From: an uncultured Campylobacter sp. | Lineage (GTDB): Bacteria > Campylobacterota > Campylobacteria > Campylobacterales > Campylobacteraceae | Direction: 5' to 3' | NCBI RefSeq assembly: GCF_938045345.1 | Contig: NZ_CALIMS010000015.1 | Span: forward strand, 1-57,255 | Length of the DNA stretch: 57,255 bases | Part shown: positions 44,305 to 52,447 of the stretch, piece by piece | Layout of the letters: each line of letters begins with the position of its first letter | How positions within the stretch are numbered: the first letter of the stretch is position 1 | The notes under the pieces: model-generated | Database searches by the model: none | What the model was told of the DNA's origin: nothing | What the model saw: the letters and a program-made list of their open reading frames with translations, nothing else | Translations under genes and position numbers: made by a program

Positions 44305-44775
44305 TTATCTTCCAAAGCGCCTTTCAAAGCCTGCTTCAAAGGCTCTTTGAAGCTTCGAGCTCTCAAAAAATTTCCAAATTCCGGTCCAGTATTCGCCAGC
44401 TCTCGTAGGCTCGTTTGCAAAATCAAAAACCGCGTAATCGCCCGCTTCGATACGTAATTTATCGCAGGTTTCATCGCACTCATTTTTGCAGCACTGCTTC
44501 GCGGATTTGCAAGCTTCGTCGTGGCTTTCTTTATAGCGCCTCTCCTGCGAGCAAGTGCCTATTAGCACGGAGTATTCGCCCTGTGCGCCGTTTTCATAGT
44601 CGTAATACGCAGCATAAATTTCACTTTTCGCAGCGCTGCTTCTGCTAGCGTTAAATTTTAAAAACTCGCCCCACAAATTTGCGATCACCCCTCGCCCGCT
44701 CATCTCATCTGCGTTATTCGTGCGAGTCTTTAGGCCGCAAATTTCAAAGCCTTCGCGCAATTTTAAAATTTTCAA
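44305..44775 (-). CDS. GyrI-like / AraC effector-binding-domain protein with a Cys-rich insert
   Basis: The 156-residue protein resembles the GyrI-like small-molecule-binding domain: GLKTRTNNADEMSGRGVIAN, LWGEFLKF, IYAAYYDYENGAQGEYSVLI and a C-terminal GEYWTGIWKFF with the closing helix. Between the first and second halves it carries an unusual insert (about 83-109) containing CKSAKQCCKNECDETC with five closely spaced Cys, not usual for the family, which could bind metal. No DNA-binding domain is attached. It lies close behind purE on the same strand. Confidence 0.78.
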   Translation of the reverse strand: MKILKLREGFEICGLKTRTNNADEMSGRGVIANLWGEFLKFNASRSSAAKSEIYAAYYDYENGAQGEYSVLIGTCSQERRYKESHDEACKSAKQCCKNECDETCDKLRIEAGDYAVFDFANEPTRAGEYWTGIWKFFESSKLQRAFEAGFERRFGR

Positions 44776-44778
44776 AGC

Positions 44779-45279
44779 CTAGCCCTCAAGCAGCACTTCG
44801 ATCTGCTCGGAGTCCTTTTTCAGCGCCTCCGCTTTTGCCGCGCGATCCGCCTTTAGCTTCGAGCTTAGCACCTCGTCGTTTAGAGCTAAAATTTGCACCG
44901 CCAGATACGCCGCGTTTTTTGCGCCCGCCTTGCCGATCGCAAGCGTCGCGACGGGGATGCCCGCAGGCATCTGCACGGTCGAATATAGCGCATCTACGCC
45001 GCCAAGCGCGCTACCGCCGAGCGGGACGCCCAGCACCGGCTTGGTCGTATTTGCAGCGACCGCGCCCGCAAGATGCGCCGCCATGCCCGCCGCACAGATG
45101 AAAACCTGTGCGCCCTTTTTCTCGGCGCCCGCGACATATTTTGCCGTGCGGGCGGGGCTTCGGTGCGCCGAAGATACAATCATCTCGTACGCTACGCCGA
45201 ATTCATTTAAAATTTTAGCCGCCTCGTAAACGACCTCGTAATCGCTCTTTGAGCCCATTATTATAGAAACAAATTTCAT
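44779..45279 (-). CDS. purE: 5-(carboxyamino)imidazole ribonucleotide mutase
   Basis: PurE converts N5-carboxyaminoimidazole ribonucleotide to the 4-carboxy form in purine synthesis. The 166-residue class I enzyme has the IMGSKSDYEVVYEAA and VSSAHRSPARTAKY motifs, the AGMAAHLAGAVAA segment and the GVPLGGSALGGVDALYS loop. I start at the ATG at 45279, with AAGGAGA six bases upstream, not at the ATG eight codons earlier, which lies inside the U32 gene. It overlaps the U32 gene end by 4 bases, so the two are likely cotranscribed. Confidence 0.95.
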   Translation of the reverse strand: MKFVSIIMGSKSDYEVVYEAAKILNEFGVAYEMIVSSAHRSPARTAKYVAGAEKKGAQVFICAAGMAAHLAGAVAANTTKPVLGVPLGGSALGGVDALYSTVQMPAGIPVATLAIGKAGAKNAAYLAVQILALNDEVLSSKLKADRAAKAEALKKDSEQIEVLLEG

Positions 45280-46538
45280 TCTATCTCCTTTCTTAAAAAG
45301 CAAAACTCCGCGAGTTTCGCAGGCAGCTTAATCTCATTTAGATTGCCGCTGTGAATCTCGCTAAATTCCTTATCGCTGCGGCTTTGCAGCTTCTTAAATT
45401 TTAAATATGGCTTGCCGCTAAGCTCGTAAATTTCGCCGATCTCATTATCGCAAGCGCAAATTTCAAAGCCGCGCGGAGCAAAAATTTCATACGAAACGCC
45501 GGGTAAAATTTTATCTTTGACGCTTATAAACTCGCCATCCTGCGAGATCGCGCAAACCTGATGCGTACCAAGCTCGATGCTGCGGTCTAAATTTTGCGTA
45601 TCCTCTCGCTCGTACGGGCGCTTTATTAAATATCCGTCGCTAAAGCCGCGGTTTTTAAGCGTCGCAATCTCGCGCTCGTAAACACGGGCCTCAAATTTAT
45701 CGCCCGCGGCATCGTCGATCGCCGCGCGGTAGGCATTCGTGGCGCATGCGACGTAGTATTCGCTTTTAGTGCGCCCTTCGATTTTAAAGCTGTCGATCGC
45801 ACCCGTTTGCATGATCTTTTGCACGTGCGAAATGAGGCTAAGATCCTTCGCGTTCATTACGAAAGTCCCCTCCCCTTCGCGCTCTTGCAAGCGAAAAAGC
45901 GCGCTGGTTTCGGGATTTTTCGCATAAAGCTCGTAGTTAAATCTGCAGTCGTTCGCGCAGCTTCCGCGGTTGCTGAAGCGTCCGCTTTGCACCGCGCTAA
46001 CAAGACAGCGCCCGCTGTATGCGAAACACATTGAGCCGTGCACGAAAATTTCAATCTCGAGATTCGGAATTTTTTCTTTAATCTCCACGGCGTCTTTGAG
46101 CGTCATCTCTCGCGCCGCGACGATGCGGACGGCGCCGAGCTCTGCCCAAACCTGCGCGTCGAGATAATTTAGCACGTTAGCTTGGGTAGAGACATGAATC
46201 GGAATCTCAGGCGCTACGGCTCGCGCAAGGCTCGCAACGCCCAAAGTGGCGATTAAAATTCCATCCACGCGCAGATCGCGAAGAAATTCCAAATGCCTTT
46301 TGATATTTTCAAGCTGGCCGTTGGTCGCAAAGCCGTTTACGGTCGCGTAGAGCTTCTTGCCGCGCTCATGCGCGTACGCGACGCCCTGCGCGAAGCTTTC
46401 TTTGCTAAATTCCTTCGCGCTTCGCTGGCGCAGCGAAAATGAGCCGGTGCTTGCATACACGGCGTCCGCGCCGTACGCGAGGGCGATTTTTAGTTTCGTT
46501 AAATTCCCAGCAGGAGCTAAGAGTTCGGGTTTTTTCAA
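45276..46538 (-). CDS. Peptidase U32-family protein (TrhP-like)
   Basis: The 420-residue protein belongs to the U32 family. It has the N-terminal PELLAPAGNLTKLKIALAYG segment and the U32 signature EIFVHGSMCFAYSGRCLVS followed by FSNRGSCANDCRFNY, whose four Cys probably hold an iron-sulfur cluster. A C-terminal beta-barrel-like region (about 330-420) fits the longer members such as TrhP (YegQ), which work with prephenate to hydroxylate tRNA uridine-34. Some relatives were described as collagenases (PrtC of H. pylori). The tRNA hydroxylation role is the more likely by present knowledge, but is inference here. Confidence 0.85.
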   Translation of the reverse strand: MKKPELLAPAGNLTKLKIALAYGADAVYASTGSFSLRQRSAKEFSKESFAQGVAYAHERGKKLYATVNGFATNGQLENIKRHLEFLRDLRVDGILIATLGVASLARAVAPEIPIHVSTQANVLNYLDAQVWAELGAVRIVAAREMTLKDAVEIKEKIPNLEIEIFVHGSMCFAYSGRCLVSAVQSGRFSNRGSCANDCRFNYELYAKNPETSALFRLQEREGEGTFVMNAKDLSLISHVQKIMQTGAIDSFKIEGRTKSEYYVACATNAYRAAIDDAAGDKFEARVYEREIATLKNRGFSDGYLIKRPYEREDTQNLDRSIELGTHQVCAISQDGEFISVKDKILPGVSYEIFAPRGFEICACDNEIGEIYELSGKPYLKFKKLQSRSDKEFSEIHSGNLNEIKLPAKLAEFCFLRKEIE

Positions 46539-46573
46539 ATATATTCCTAGTGATTTTTTAAGCGCGATTTTAC

Positions 46574-46579
46574 TACAAT
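46574..46579 (+). promoter_or_regulatory. -10 box before the PHP phosphatase gene
   Basis: TACAAT preceded by TTTTAC lies in the short divergent interval between the U32 gene and this gene, 30 bases before the ATG. Confidence 0.45.
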
Positions 46580-46609
46580 TTAGCCAAAATTTTATTTAAG
46601 GAGCAGTTG

Positions 46610-47398
46610 ATGCGAGCCGATCTGCACAACCACACCTATCTTTGCAACCACGCTAGCGGCGAGCCGCGACAGTATTTGGAAGCGGCGATCGCACGAGGCA
46701 TAGAAATTTTCGGCTTTGCGGATCACGCGCCGATGAACTTCGATCAAAAATACCGAATGAGTTTCGAGCAGATGGAGCTTTACGAGCGGATGATTAGAGA
46801 TCTGCGAGATGAGTTTAGCGGGCGGATCGATGTGCGGCTCGGATATGAGGTCGATTTTATGACGAAAAAAGAGCTAATGGATGAGCGGGTTTTCGCGCGC
46901 GAGGTTGATTATCTCATCGGCTCGGTGCATTTTTTAAACAACTGGGGCTTTGATAACGAGGAATTTTTAGATCAGTGGAGCGGGCGCGAAATAGACGACG
47001 TTTATCGCGAATACTTTGCGCTGATCTGCGCGCTGTGCAGAAGCGGCAAATTCGACATTTTAGGGCACATGGATCTGATTAAAATTTTTAAATTTACTCC
47101 GAAAAAAGATATCAGAGTTTTGGCTGGCGGCGCGATAAACGCGATCAAAAAAAGCGGTATCGTCGTGGAGCTAAACTCCGCGGGGCTTCGCAAGCCCGCA
47201 AATGAAATTTATCCAAGCGATGCACTTTTAGAGGCGCTTGCGGATGCGGACGTGCCGATCACGCTTAGCTCGGACGCGCACTCGGTAGCTCAAGTAGCGC
47301 TAAACTACGATAAAATTTACGCCAAAGCGCGCGAGTTCGGCTACGATAAGATCGCCGTTTTCAAAAATCGCGAGCGGCAGTTTGTAAGTCTGGCGTAA
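46610..47398 (+). CDS. Histidinol-phosphatase, PHP family (HisJ/HisK-type)
   Basis: The PHP-domain protein of 262 residues has the typical metal-binding motifs: RADLHNHTYLCNHA near the N-terminus, FGFADHAPMNF, LGYEVDF, IGSVHFL, ILGHMDLIKIF and ITLSSDAHSVAQVA near the C-terminus. This matches HisJ/HisK-type histidinol-phosphate phosphatases that remove phosphate in histidine synthesis. Other PHP enzymes share the motifs, so the substrate is not certain. I start at ATG 46610, after AAGGAG at about 46598; the TTG immediately before is less likely. Confidence 0.88.
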   Translation: MRADLHNHTYLCNHASGEPRQYLEAAIARGIEIFGFADHAPMNFDQKYRMSFEQMELYERMIRDLRDEFSGRIDVRLGYEVDFMTKKELMDERVFAREVDYLIGSVHFLNNWGFDNEEFLDQWSGREIDDVYREYFALICALCRSGKFDILGHMDLIKIFKFTPKKDIRVLAGGAINAIKKSGIVVELNSAGLRKPANEIYPSDALLEALADADVPITLSSDAHSVAQVALNYDKIYAKAREFGYDKIAVFKNRERQFVSLA

Positions 47399-47577
47399 AT
47401 TTTAACGGCAGCCGCTCTCTGCTAAATTTAAAAGGCACGGACGGCGATAAATTTTAAAATTTCAAAATCTTCAGTGGCGTGAAAATTTCAGATTTCAAAA
47501 GGCACGGCGGCGAGAAATTTTAAAAATCGCGACGCGCAAAACGGCGCAGATAAAGTCGAATTTCAACTAAATAATGT

Positions 47578-47583
47578 TAAAAT
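47578..47583 (+). promoter_or_regulatory. Possible -10 box of glnA
   Basis: TAAAAT lies 46 bases before the glnA ATG, followed by a small GCCCG/CGGGC stem (about 47599-47612) in the presumed leader. Confidence 0.35.
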
Positions 47584-47628
47584 CCGCCGTTAAATTTAGC
47601 CCGAATACGGGCGGAAAAAGGAAAAAAT

Positions 47629-49056
47629 ATGGGAAAATTTGTTAATGACGTGAAGGAATTTTTTAAATTTTGCGATGAAAACGAGGTCGAGTTCGTGGAT
47701 TTTAGATTTACCGATCTAAAGGGTACCTGGCACCACGTCGCTTACAACTACAAGCGCCTGCCGAAGGACTTCGCCGACGGAATTCCATTTGACGCAAGCT
47801 CGGTAGCGGCGTGGCAGCCGATCGATAAATCCGATATGATGCTAAAGCCCGACGTAGCAACGGCGTTTTTGGACCCATTCACCGCGGACGTTACGATCAT
47901 CGTCATCTGCGACGTTTACGACATCTACAAAAACGAGCTTTACGAAAAATGCCCGCGCTCGATCGCTAAAAAAGCCGAGCAGTTTCTACAAACCACGGGG
48001 CTTGGAGATACCTGCTACTTCGGGCCGGAGAATGAGTTTTTCGTTTTCGACGACGTAAAGATCATCGACGATATGAACTGCGCGATGTTTAAGGTAGATA
48101 CCGAAGAGGGGCATTGGAACAGCGGCAAAAACTACAAAGACGGCTTTAATAGCGGCCACCGCCCGGGCGTAAAGGGCGGCTACTTCCCCGTCCAGCCCGT
48201 CGATTCGATGGTCGATCTGCGCGCCGAGATGCTAAAGGTACTTGAACAGATCGGGCTTGAGACCTTCATCTGTCACCACGAAGTAGCGCAAGGCCAGGGC
48301 GAGATCGGCGTTAAATACGGCACTCTCGTCGAGGCCGCCGACAACGTGCAAAAATACAAATACGTCGTAAAGATGGTCGCGCACCTAAACGGCAAGACTG
48401 CGACCTTTATGCCGAAGCCGCTCTACGGCGACAACGGCAGCGGAATGCACGTGCACCAATCGATCTGGAAAAAGGGCAAAAACACCTTTTACAAAAAGGG
48501 CAACTACGCAAATTTAAGCGATGCGGCAAGATGGTATATCGGCGGCGTGCTAAAGCATGCGCGCAGCGTCGCTGCGTTTACAAACCCGAGCACTAACAGC
48601 TATAAGCGCCTAATCCCGGGCTTTGAGGCGCCGTCCATTCTAACTTATTCGAGCCAAAACCGCTCCGCTTCGATCCGTATCCCTTACGGCAGCGGCGAGA
48701 ACTCCGTGCGTGCAGAGATGCGCTTTCCTGATAGCACGGCGTGCCCGTATTTGGCATTTGCGGCAATGCTGATGGCGGGAATCGACGGTATCAAAAACAA
48801 AACCGAGCCGGTCGGGCCGATGGATGAGAATTTATTCAAGCTGCACCTGGATGAGATCCGCGAGCGCGGCATCGAACAGCTTCCGCACACGCTTCGCGGC
48901 AGCCTAGAGGCGGTGATCCGCGATAATGAATATCTGCGCCCGATAATGAGCGAGCTTTTTATCGAGACCTATCAGCATTTTAAATTTGAAACTCAAGTTT
49001 GGCCTTACGAGGCGCGCCCTACGCCGTTTGAGTTTGCGACGAATTATTCGTGCTAA
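47629..49056 (+). CDS. glnA: Glutamine synthetase, type I
   Basis: GlnA makes glutamine from glutamate, ammonia and ATP as a dodecamer. The 475-residue product has the GSI motifs VDFRFTDLKGTWHH, FGPENEFFVFDDV, GSGMHVHQSIWKKGKN and NPSTNSYKRLIPGFEAP, and active-site segments such as QNRSASIRIPY. In many bacteria the protein is switched off by adenylylation of a Tyr in a NLYxL motif. The corresponding segment here reads NLFKL, so the Tyr is missing and adenylylation control is unlikely, as in other epsilonproteobacteria. An AAAGGAAAAAAT site precedes the ATG. Confidence 0.97.
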   Translation: MGKFVNDVKEFFKFCDENEVEFVDFRFTDLKGTWHHVAYNYKRLPKDFADGIPFDASSVAAWQPIDKSDMMLKPDVATAFLDPFTADVTIIVICDVYDIYKNELYEKCPRSIAKKAEQFLQTTGLGDTCYFGPENEFFVFDDVKIIDDMNCAMFKVDTEEGHWNSGKNYKDGFNSGHRPGVKGGYFPVQPVDSMVDLRAEMLKVLEQIGLETFICHHEVAQGQGEIGVKYGTLVEAADNVQKYKYVVKMVAHLNGKTATFMPKPLYGDNGSGMHVHQSIWKKGKNTFYKKGNYANLSDAARWYIGGVLKHARSVAAFTNPSTNSYKRLIPGFEAPSILTYSSQNRSASIRIPYGSGENSVRAEMRFPDSTACPYLAFAAMLMAGIDGIKNKTEPVGPMDENLFKLHLDEIRERGIEQLPHTLRGSLEAVIRDNEYLRPIMSELFIETYQHFKFETQVWPYEARPTPFEFATNYSC

Positions 49057-49066
49057 GACCAAATTT

Positions 49067-49106
49067 TATGCCGCGCCGCCGATCTTTTGCGAGGCGGGGC
49101 GGCATA
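49067..49106 (+). terminator. Hairpin after glnA
   Basis: Fourteen-base arms (49067-49080, TATGCCGCGCCGCC; 49093-49106, GGCGGGGCGGCATA) with one mismatch close a 12-base loop about 10 bases after the stop. No strong T-run follows, so termination may be incomplete. Confidence 0.55.
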
Positions 49107-49178
49107 AGGCCTTGGAATTTTAAAATTTCGCCGCGCGCGAGCTTTTAAAATTTCGTCGCGCGAACTTAAACACCGCCC

Positions 49179-50432
49179 GTGAAGCTTCAACTCTTTTACT
49201 CTAAACGCGAAATTTTATACTTTCTGCTCATTTTGCTTGGAATTTTATCGATAAACTTAGGTCTGAAATTTTATGAATTCAAAGAATTTCGCGCGAAAAA
49301 CTACGCTTTTTACGACGCGCAAATTTTAAACGCCTACGCCAAAACGAACGAGCGCGGCCGCACCTACACGGTGCTAAAGCTCAAAACGGCGGATTTCACT
49401 CTCTACACGACCGCTGGGCTCGGGCGGGAATTTCACCGCTTCGCGCGCGTAAATATCGGCATCGTAACCAAAAACGTAAAATTTTTAGATTTTTTAAAGC
49501 AGCGCTTTTACGCGCCAAATTTTAAAATTTCAGCCGAAACCGCGCCCTCAGGGGCAAAATGGCGCGCTATAGAATTCGTTCGCGCCCAACACGAAGATGA
49601 GATGACGGCGGATCTTTACTCCGCGCTGTATTTTGCGACCGAAATTTCAAAACCACTGCGTGCTAGCGTGACGAACTGGGGCATAGCGCACATCATTTCG
49701 ATCAGCGGCTTTCATCTGGGCATTATCTTTAGCACGGTCTTTCTGCTTGCAATGCCGATCTACCGCTATTTTCAGGATCGCTACTTTCCGTATCGCAGCG
49801 CGAGGCGCGATCTTAGCGTCTTTGTGATCGTGCTGATGAGCGGATATCTCTTCGTGCTTGATTTTACGCCGAGCTTTCTGCGCTCGCTTGCGATGTGCTG
49901 CGTGGGGTTTTTCCTCGCGATGCGAAATTTCTACGTACTTAAATTTACGAACCTCTTCCTAACGATCGCGCTTCTGCTTGCGTTTTTCCCGCACTTAGCC
50001 TTTTCGATCGGATTTTATTTCTCCTGTCTGGGCGTGCTATATATTTTCCTCTACCTGCACCACTTCGCGCCCAAATTTAAGCTCTGGCAAAACGTCATAC
50101 TTTTCAATCTCTACGTTTGGCTCAGCATGAACGCGGCGGTCTATTATTTCTTCCCGACCGCTTCGCTGCAGCAGTTTAGCGTAATGCCGCTGGGATACGC
50201 GTTCGTGATCTTTTATCCGCTAAGCATCTTTTTGCATCTATTCGGGCTCGGCGGCGCGCTCGATACGCCGCTGCTTGCGTTTTTAAACTTTACTTTGCCG
50301 AGCTTTCAGGCGCAAATTCCGCCGCTTCTTTTCGCGCTCGCAAACATCTGTGCGCTTGCTGCGATAAAGCTTCGCTACGCAGCGCTTGGATGCGCGATAA
50401 TCGGAATTTCGCCTATATTTTTTATAACGTAG
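49179..50432 (+). CDS. ComEC/Rec2-family membrane protein
   Basis: ComEC forms the inner-membrane channel that passes single-stranded DNA into the cytoplasm during transformation. The 417-residue protein has an N-terminal membrane anchor (about 14-30), a short soluble domain, and the Competence domain (about 165-400) with its signature WGIAHIISISGFHLGIIFS followed by some eight hydrophobic segments. It lacks the C-terminal metallo-beta-lactamase domain of the longer ComEC proteins, as is usual in Helicobacter and Campylobacter. Translation begins at a GTG (49179) without a strong ribosome-binding site, so the start is tentative. Confidence 0.85.
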   Translation: MKLQLFYSKREILYFLLILLGILSINLGLKFYEFKEFRAKNYAFYDAQILNAYAKTNERGRTYTVLKLKTADFTLYTTAGLGREFHRFARVNIGIVTKNVKFLDFLKQRFYAPNFKISAETAPSGAKWRAIEFVRAQHEDEMTADLYSALYFATEISKPLRASVTNWGIAHIISISGFHLGIIFSTVFLLAMPIYRYFQDRYFPYRSARRDLSVFVIVLMSGYLFVLDFTPSFLRSLAMCCVGFFLAMRNFYVLKFTNLFLTIALLLAFFPHLAFSIGFYFSCLGVLYIFLYLHHFAPKFKLWQNVILFNLYVWLSMNAAVYYFFPTASLQQFSVMPLGYAFVIFYPLSIFLHLFGLGGALDTPLLAFLNFTLPSFQAQIPPLLFALANICALAAIKLRYAALGCAIIGISPIFFIT

Positions 50433-50511
50433 CGCGCGAAAATTCCAGCAGGAATTTTATCCGTTGGAATTTTATGCTAAAATCGCGCTTCAAATCTCAC
50501 AAAGGATCAAA

Positions 50512-50805
50512 ATGTTTATTGCAAACCTCACTTACGTCAAAGAAATTAGCGAAATCGATCGCTTCATCAACGAGCACAACGCGTTTTTAGACCGATTTTA
50601 TGCGGCCGATAAATTTATCTGCTCGGGGCGCAAAGTCCCTCGCACCGGCGGCGTCATCTTAATCAACGCCAAAGACCGCACGGAGCTTGATGAGATCATC
50701 GCGCAAGATCCGTTCTTCCAAAATGGCGTCGCAAAATACGAGATCATAGAATTTGCGCCGACGAAATTTGCGCCCGAGTTTTGGCGACTTTTTAGCGAAC
50801 AATAA
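50512..50805 (+). CDS. YciI-family protein
   Basis: The 97-residue protein matches the YciI fold: MFIANLTYVKEISEIDRF, INEHNAFLDRFYAADKFICS with the conserved His, GRKVPRTGGVILINAKDRTE and DPFFQNGVAKYEIIEFAPTK. YciI-like proteins are ferredoxin-fold dimers whose enzymatic role is mostly unknown. I start at the ATG at 50512, with AAAGGAT upstream; the earlier in-frame ATG at 50464 adds 16 residues that do not fit the family. The next gene begins 9 bases after the stop. Confidence 0.88.
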   Translation: MFIANLTYVKEISEIDRFINEHNAFLDRFYAADKFICSGRKVPRTGGVILINAKDRTELDEIIAQDPFFQNGVAKYEIIEFAPTKFAPEFWRLFSEQ

Positions 50806-50814
50806 GGATCGAAT

Positions 50815-51681
50815 TTGACCCATTTTATCATTGACGACGAAAATATAGACGTAGATAATATCTTCGACGTCGTAAATCTAAAAGAGGGCGACGAGCTAAA
50901 TATCGTCTCCAACACCGCCAAAAAGATCGGCGCCTTGACCCTTGCGCGCCTATCGAAGATGGGTGTTAGCATAGGCGAGGTTTTTACAATCGGCAAACAA
51001 AGAAAGGACTTCGCCGATAAGATCATCGTATTTTTGATGGGCAAGCTCTGCGGGCAGGAGGGCAAGATCGGTATCGTCAGCAACGATAAATTTTACGACG
51101 ACGTGATAGAATTCTTTAATAATCTAAACTACCGCAAAAATCCGAAATTTGAAAAGATCAGCCTAGCCTCGCATGCCGCAGGAGCGGGCGCAAAACAAAG
51201 CAAAACAAGCGGTGCGGCGGAGAAAAAAGCCCAAAAAGCGGAACCGAAAACTGCAAAGCAGGAGCCAAAGGTTCAAAAGCAAGGGGTAAAAACCGCGAAG
51301 CAGGAGCCGAAGGCTGTACAACAGGAACAAAAAACCGTAAATTCTAAAATCGCCAAAGCGGACCTCATCGCGGCGGAGGCGCTGATACCCCAGTGCGTGA
51401 GCCTGCAAGCCCTATACGCCGCGTGCGTCGCAAAACTCGGCAGAGCCAAGGGCTGCGAGGCCTACCGCGAGATCAAGGACGGCGCGCGGACGCGATACGC
51501 GAGCATCACCTACGATAGCGACCTAAAAGACGGCGCCGTAAGGCGAAACGCGATCAAGCTCTACCGCGAAAGCGGCGGCGATATGGCAGAATTTCACAAC
51601 AAACTGACGAGCGAATACAAACACGCGGGGCCTGAAATTTATAAAGAATTTAAAGAAAAACTCGTCGGAAAGATGATCTAG
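50815..51681 (+). CDS. PIN-like domain protein with a Lys/Gln/Glu-rich linker
   Basis: The N-terminal 115 residues look like a PIN/NYN-type nuclease fold: THFIIDDENIDVDNIFDVV supplies early acidic residues (FIIDDEN), IVSNTAKKIG follows, and DFADKIIVFLMGKLCG and GIVSNDKFYDDVIEFF contain further conserved Asp. A linker (about 125-185) follows with several KTAKQEPK-like repeats, then a small helical domain (about 190-288) with LIPQCVSLQALYAACVAKLG. The start is a TTG (50815) after AAGGAT. The nuclease role is inference from the fold-like pattern, and I know no close family for the C-terminal domain. Confidence 0.7.
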   Translation: MTHFIIDDENIDVDNIFDVVNLKEGDELNIVSNTAKKIGALTLARLSKMGVSIGEVFTIGKQRKDFADKIIVFLMGKLCGQEGKIGIVSNDKFYDDVIEFFNNLNYRKNPKFEKISLASHAAGAGAKQSKTSGAAEKKAQKAEPKTAKQEPKVQKQGVKTAKQEPKAVQQEQKTVNSKIAKADLIAAEALIPQCVSLQALYAACVAKLGRAKGCEAYREIKDGARTRYASITYDSDLKDGAVRRNAIKLYRESGGDMAEFHNKLTSEYKHAGPEIYKEFKEKLVGKMI

Positions 51682-51848
51682 GCATTTCGGCGCAAGGGTT
51701 TGAGGCGTAGCGATAGTATGCGTCGCGACGTAGCGGCTAGAGCACGACCTGGCGGCGTTAGATTGAGTTACAGCGCGCAATATGGTACGGCGCAGCATAA
51801 ATGTGCCCGAAATGAAACTATTTGCTTGCGCGGCATGTCGTCTTATTT

Positions 51849-51923
51849 TTACTGTATATAACCAAACAGAACCCAGGCGCTTAGACATAGCAGCAGAGTA
51901 AAGATATATACGACAAATTTCAT
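51849..51923 (-). CDS. Possible 24-residue hydrophobic peptide
   Basis: A frame starting at ATG 51923 encodes MKFVVYIFTLLLCLSAWVLF followed by GYIQ, a single membrane-spanning peptide with a basic N-terminus. It begins 22 bases after the stop of the frameshifted gene upstream and is on the same strand. No strong ribosome-binding site is seen. Its size and composition are like small membrane peptides, including type I toxins, but that is only a resemblance. Confidence 0.35.
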   Translation of the reverse strand: MKFVVYIFTLLLCLSAWVLFGYIQ

Positions 51924-51944
51924 TCTGCTAGGTCTAATCCGGGT

Positions 51945-52341
51945 TTAATCATAGTCGAAGTCTTCCAAATCATACCCGAAGATATACAAAGTCTTTAAGG
52001 CCAACTCTCTAACCTCTACCCATGATTTGTTCTGATAGACTAGATAATCGTAGGTATCTCCTTCTAGCAGGCTTTGATCTTTAAAGTATCTATCTATAAG
52101 CTCCATAAGTTCTCTTAGTGCATCCCTTTCGTATGGTAAAAAACAAAATTTAAATTGCTCCAATAGGGCATTTTTGCAAAAATCATATAGCCAATCTATT
52201 ATTTCGTCCGCTAATATCTAATATATAGTAGTCCTTTGTGGGATGAACGATATATTTGTCCTGATATTCCAAAGAGGCTACTCGGCACAGATTAAACATA
52301 AGCCCGCCTTTATTAAATATCTCATTTCCATCAATTTGCAT
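51945..52341 (-). pseudogene. Frameshifted paralogue of the 53606-53986 protein
   Basis: An AAAGGAA site and ATG at 52341 open a frame that resembles the N-terminus of the neighbouring 126-residue protein (LCRVASLEYQDKYIVHPTKD versus LCCLASLECQEKYMLNPTED) but stops at a TGA near 52220. In the next frame the similarity resumes (ADEIIDWLYDFCKNALLEQF...) and continues to the shared C-terminus, VRELALKTLYIFGYDLEDFD versus LRELALKTIQIFGYELDDLD. The two parts join around 52235-52245. A single indel has thus split a once-intact gene of about 130 codons. The remaining 72-residue frame, which could start at TTG 52163, is unlikely to be functional. I do not recognise the family. Confidence 0.75.
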
Positions 52342-52447
52342 TTGGATTTCCTTTTATTGGGATATGGGTTTGCGCGCATTATATCGTAATATATTTTTAA
52401 AATTCTCTCGTACTTAAATTTATTTCTCGTAGCCGCTTCATAATCTT

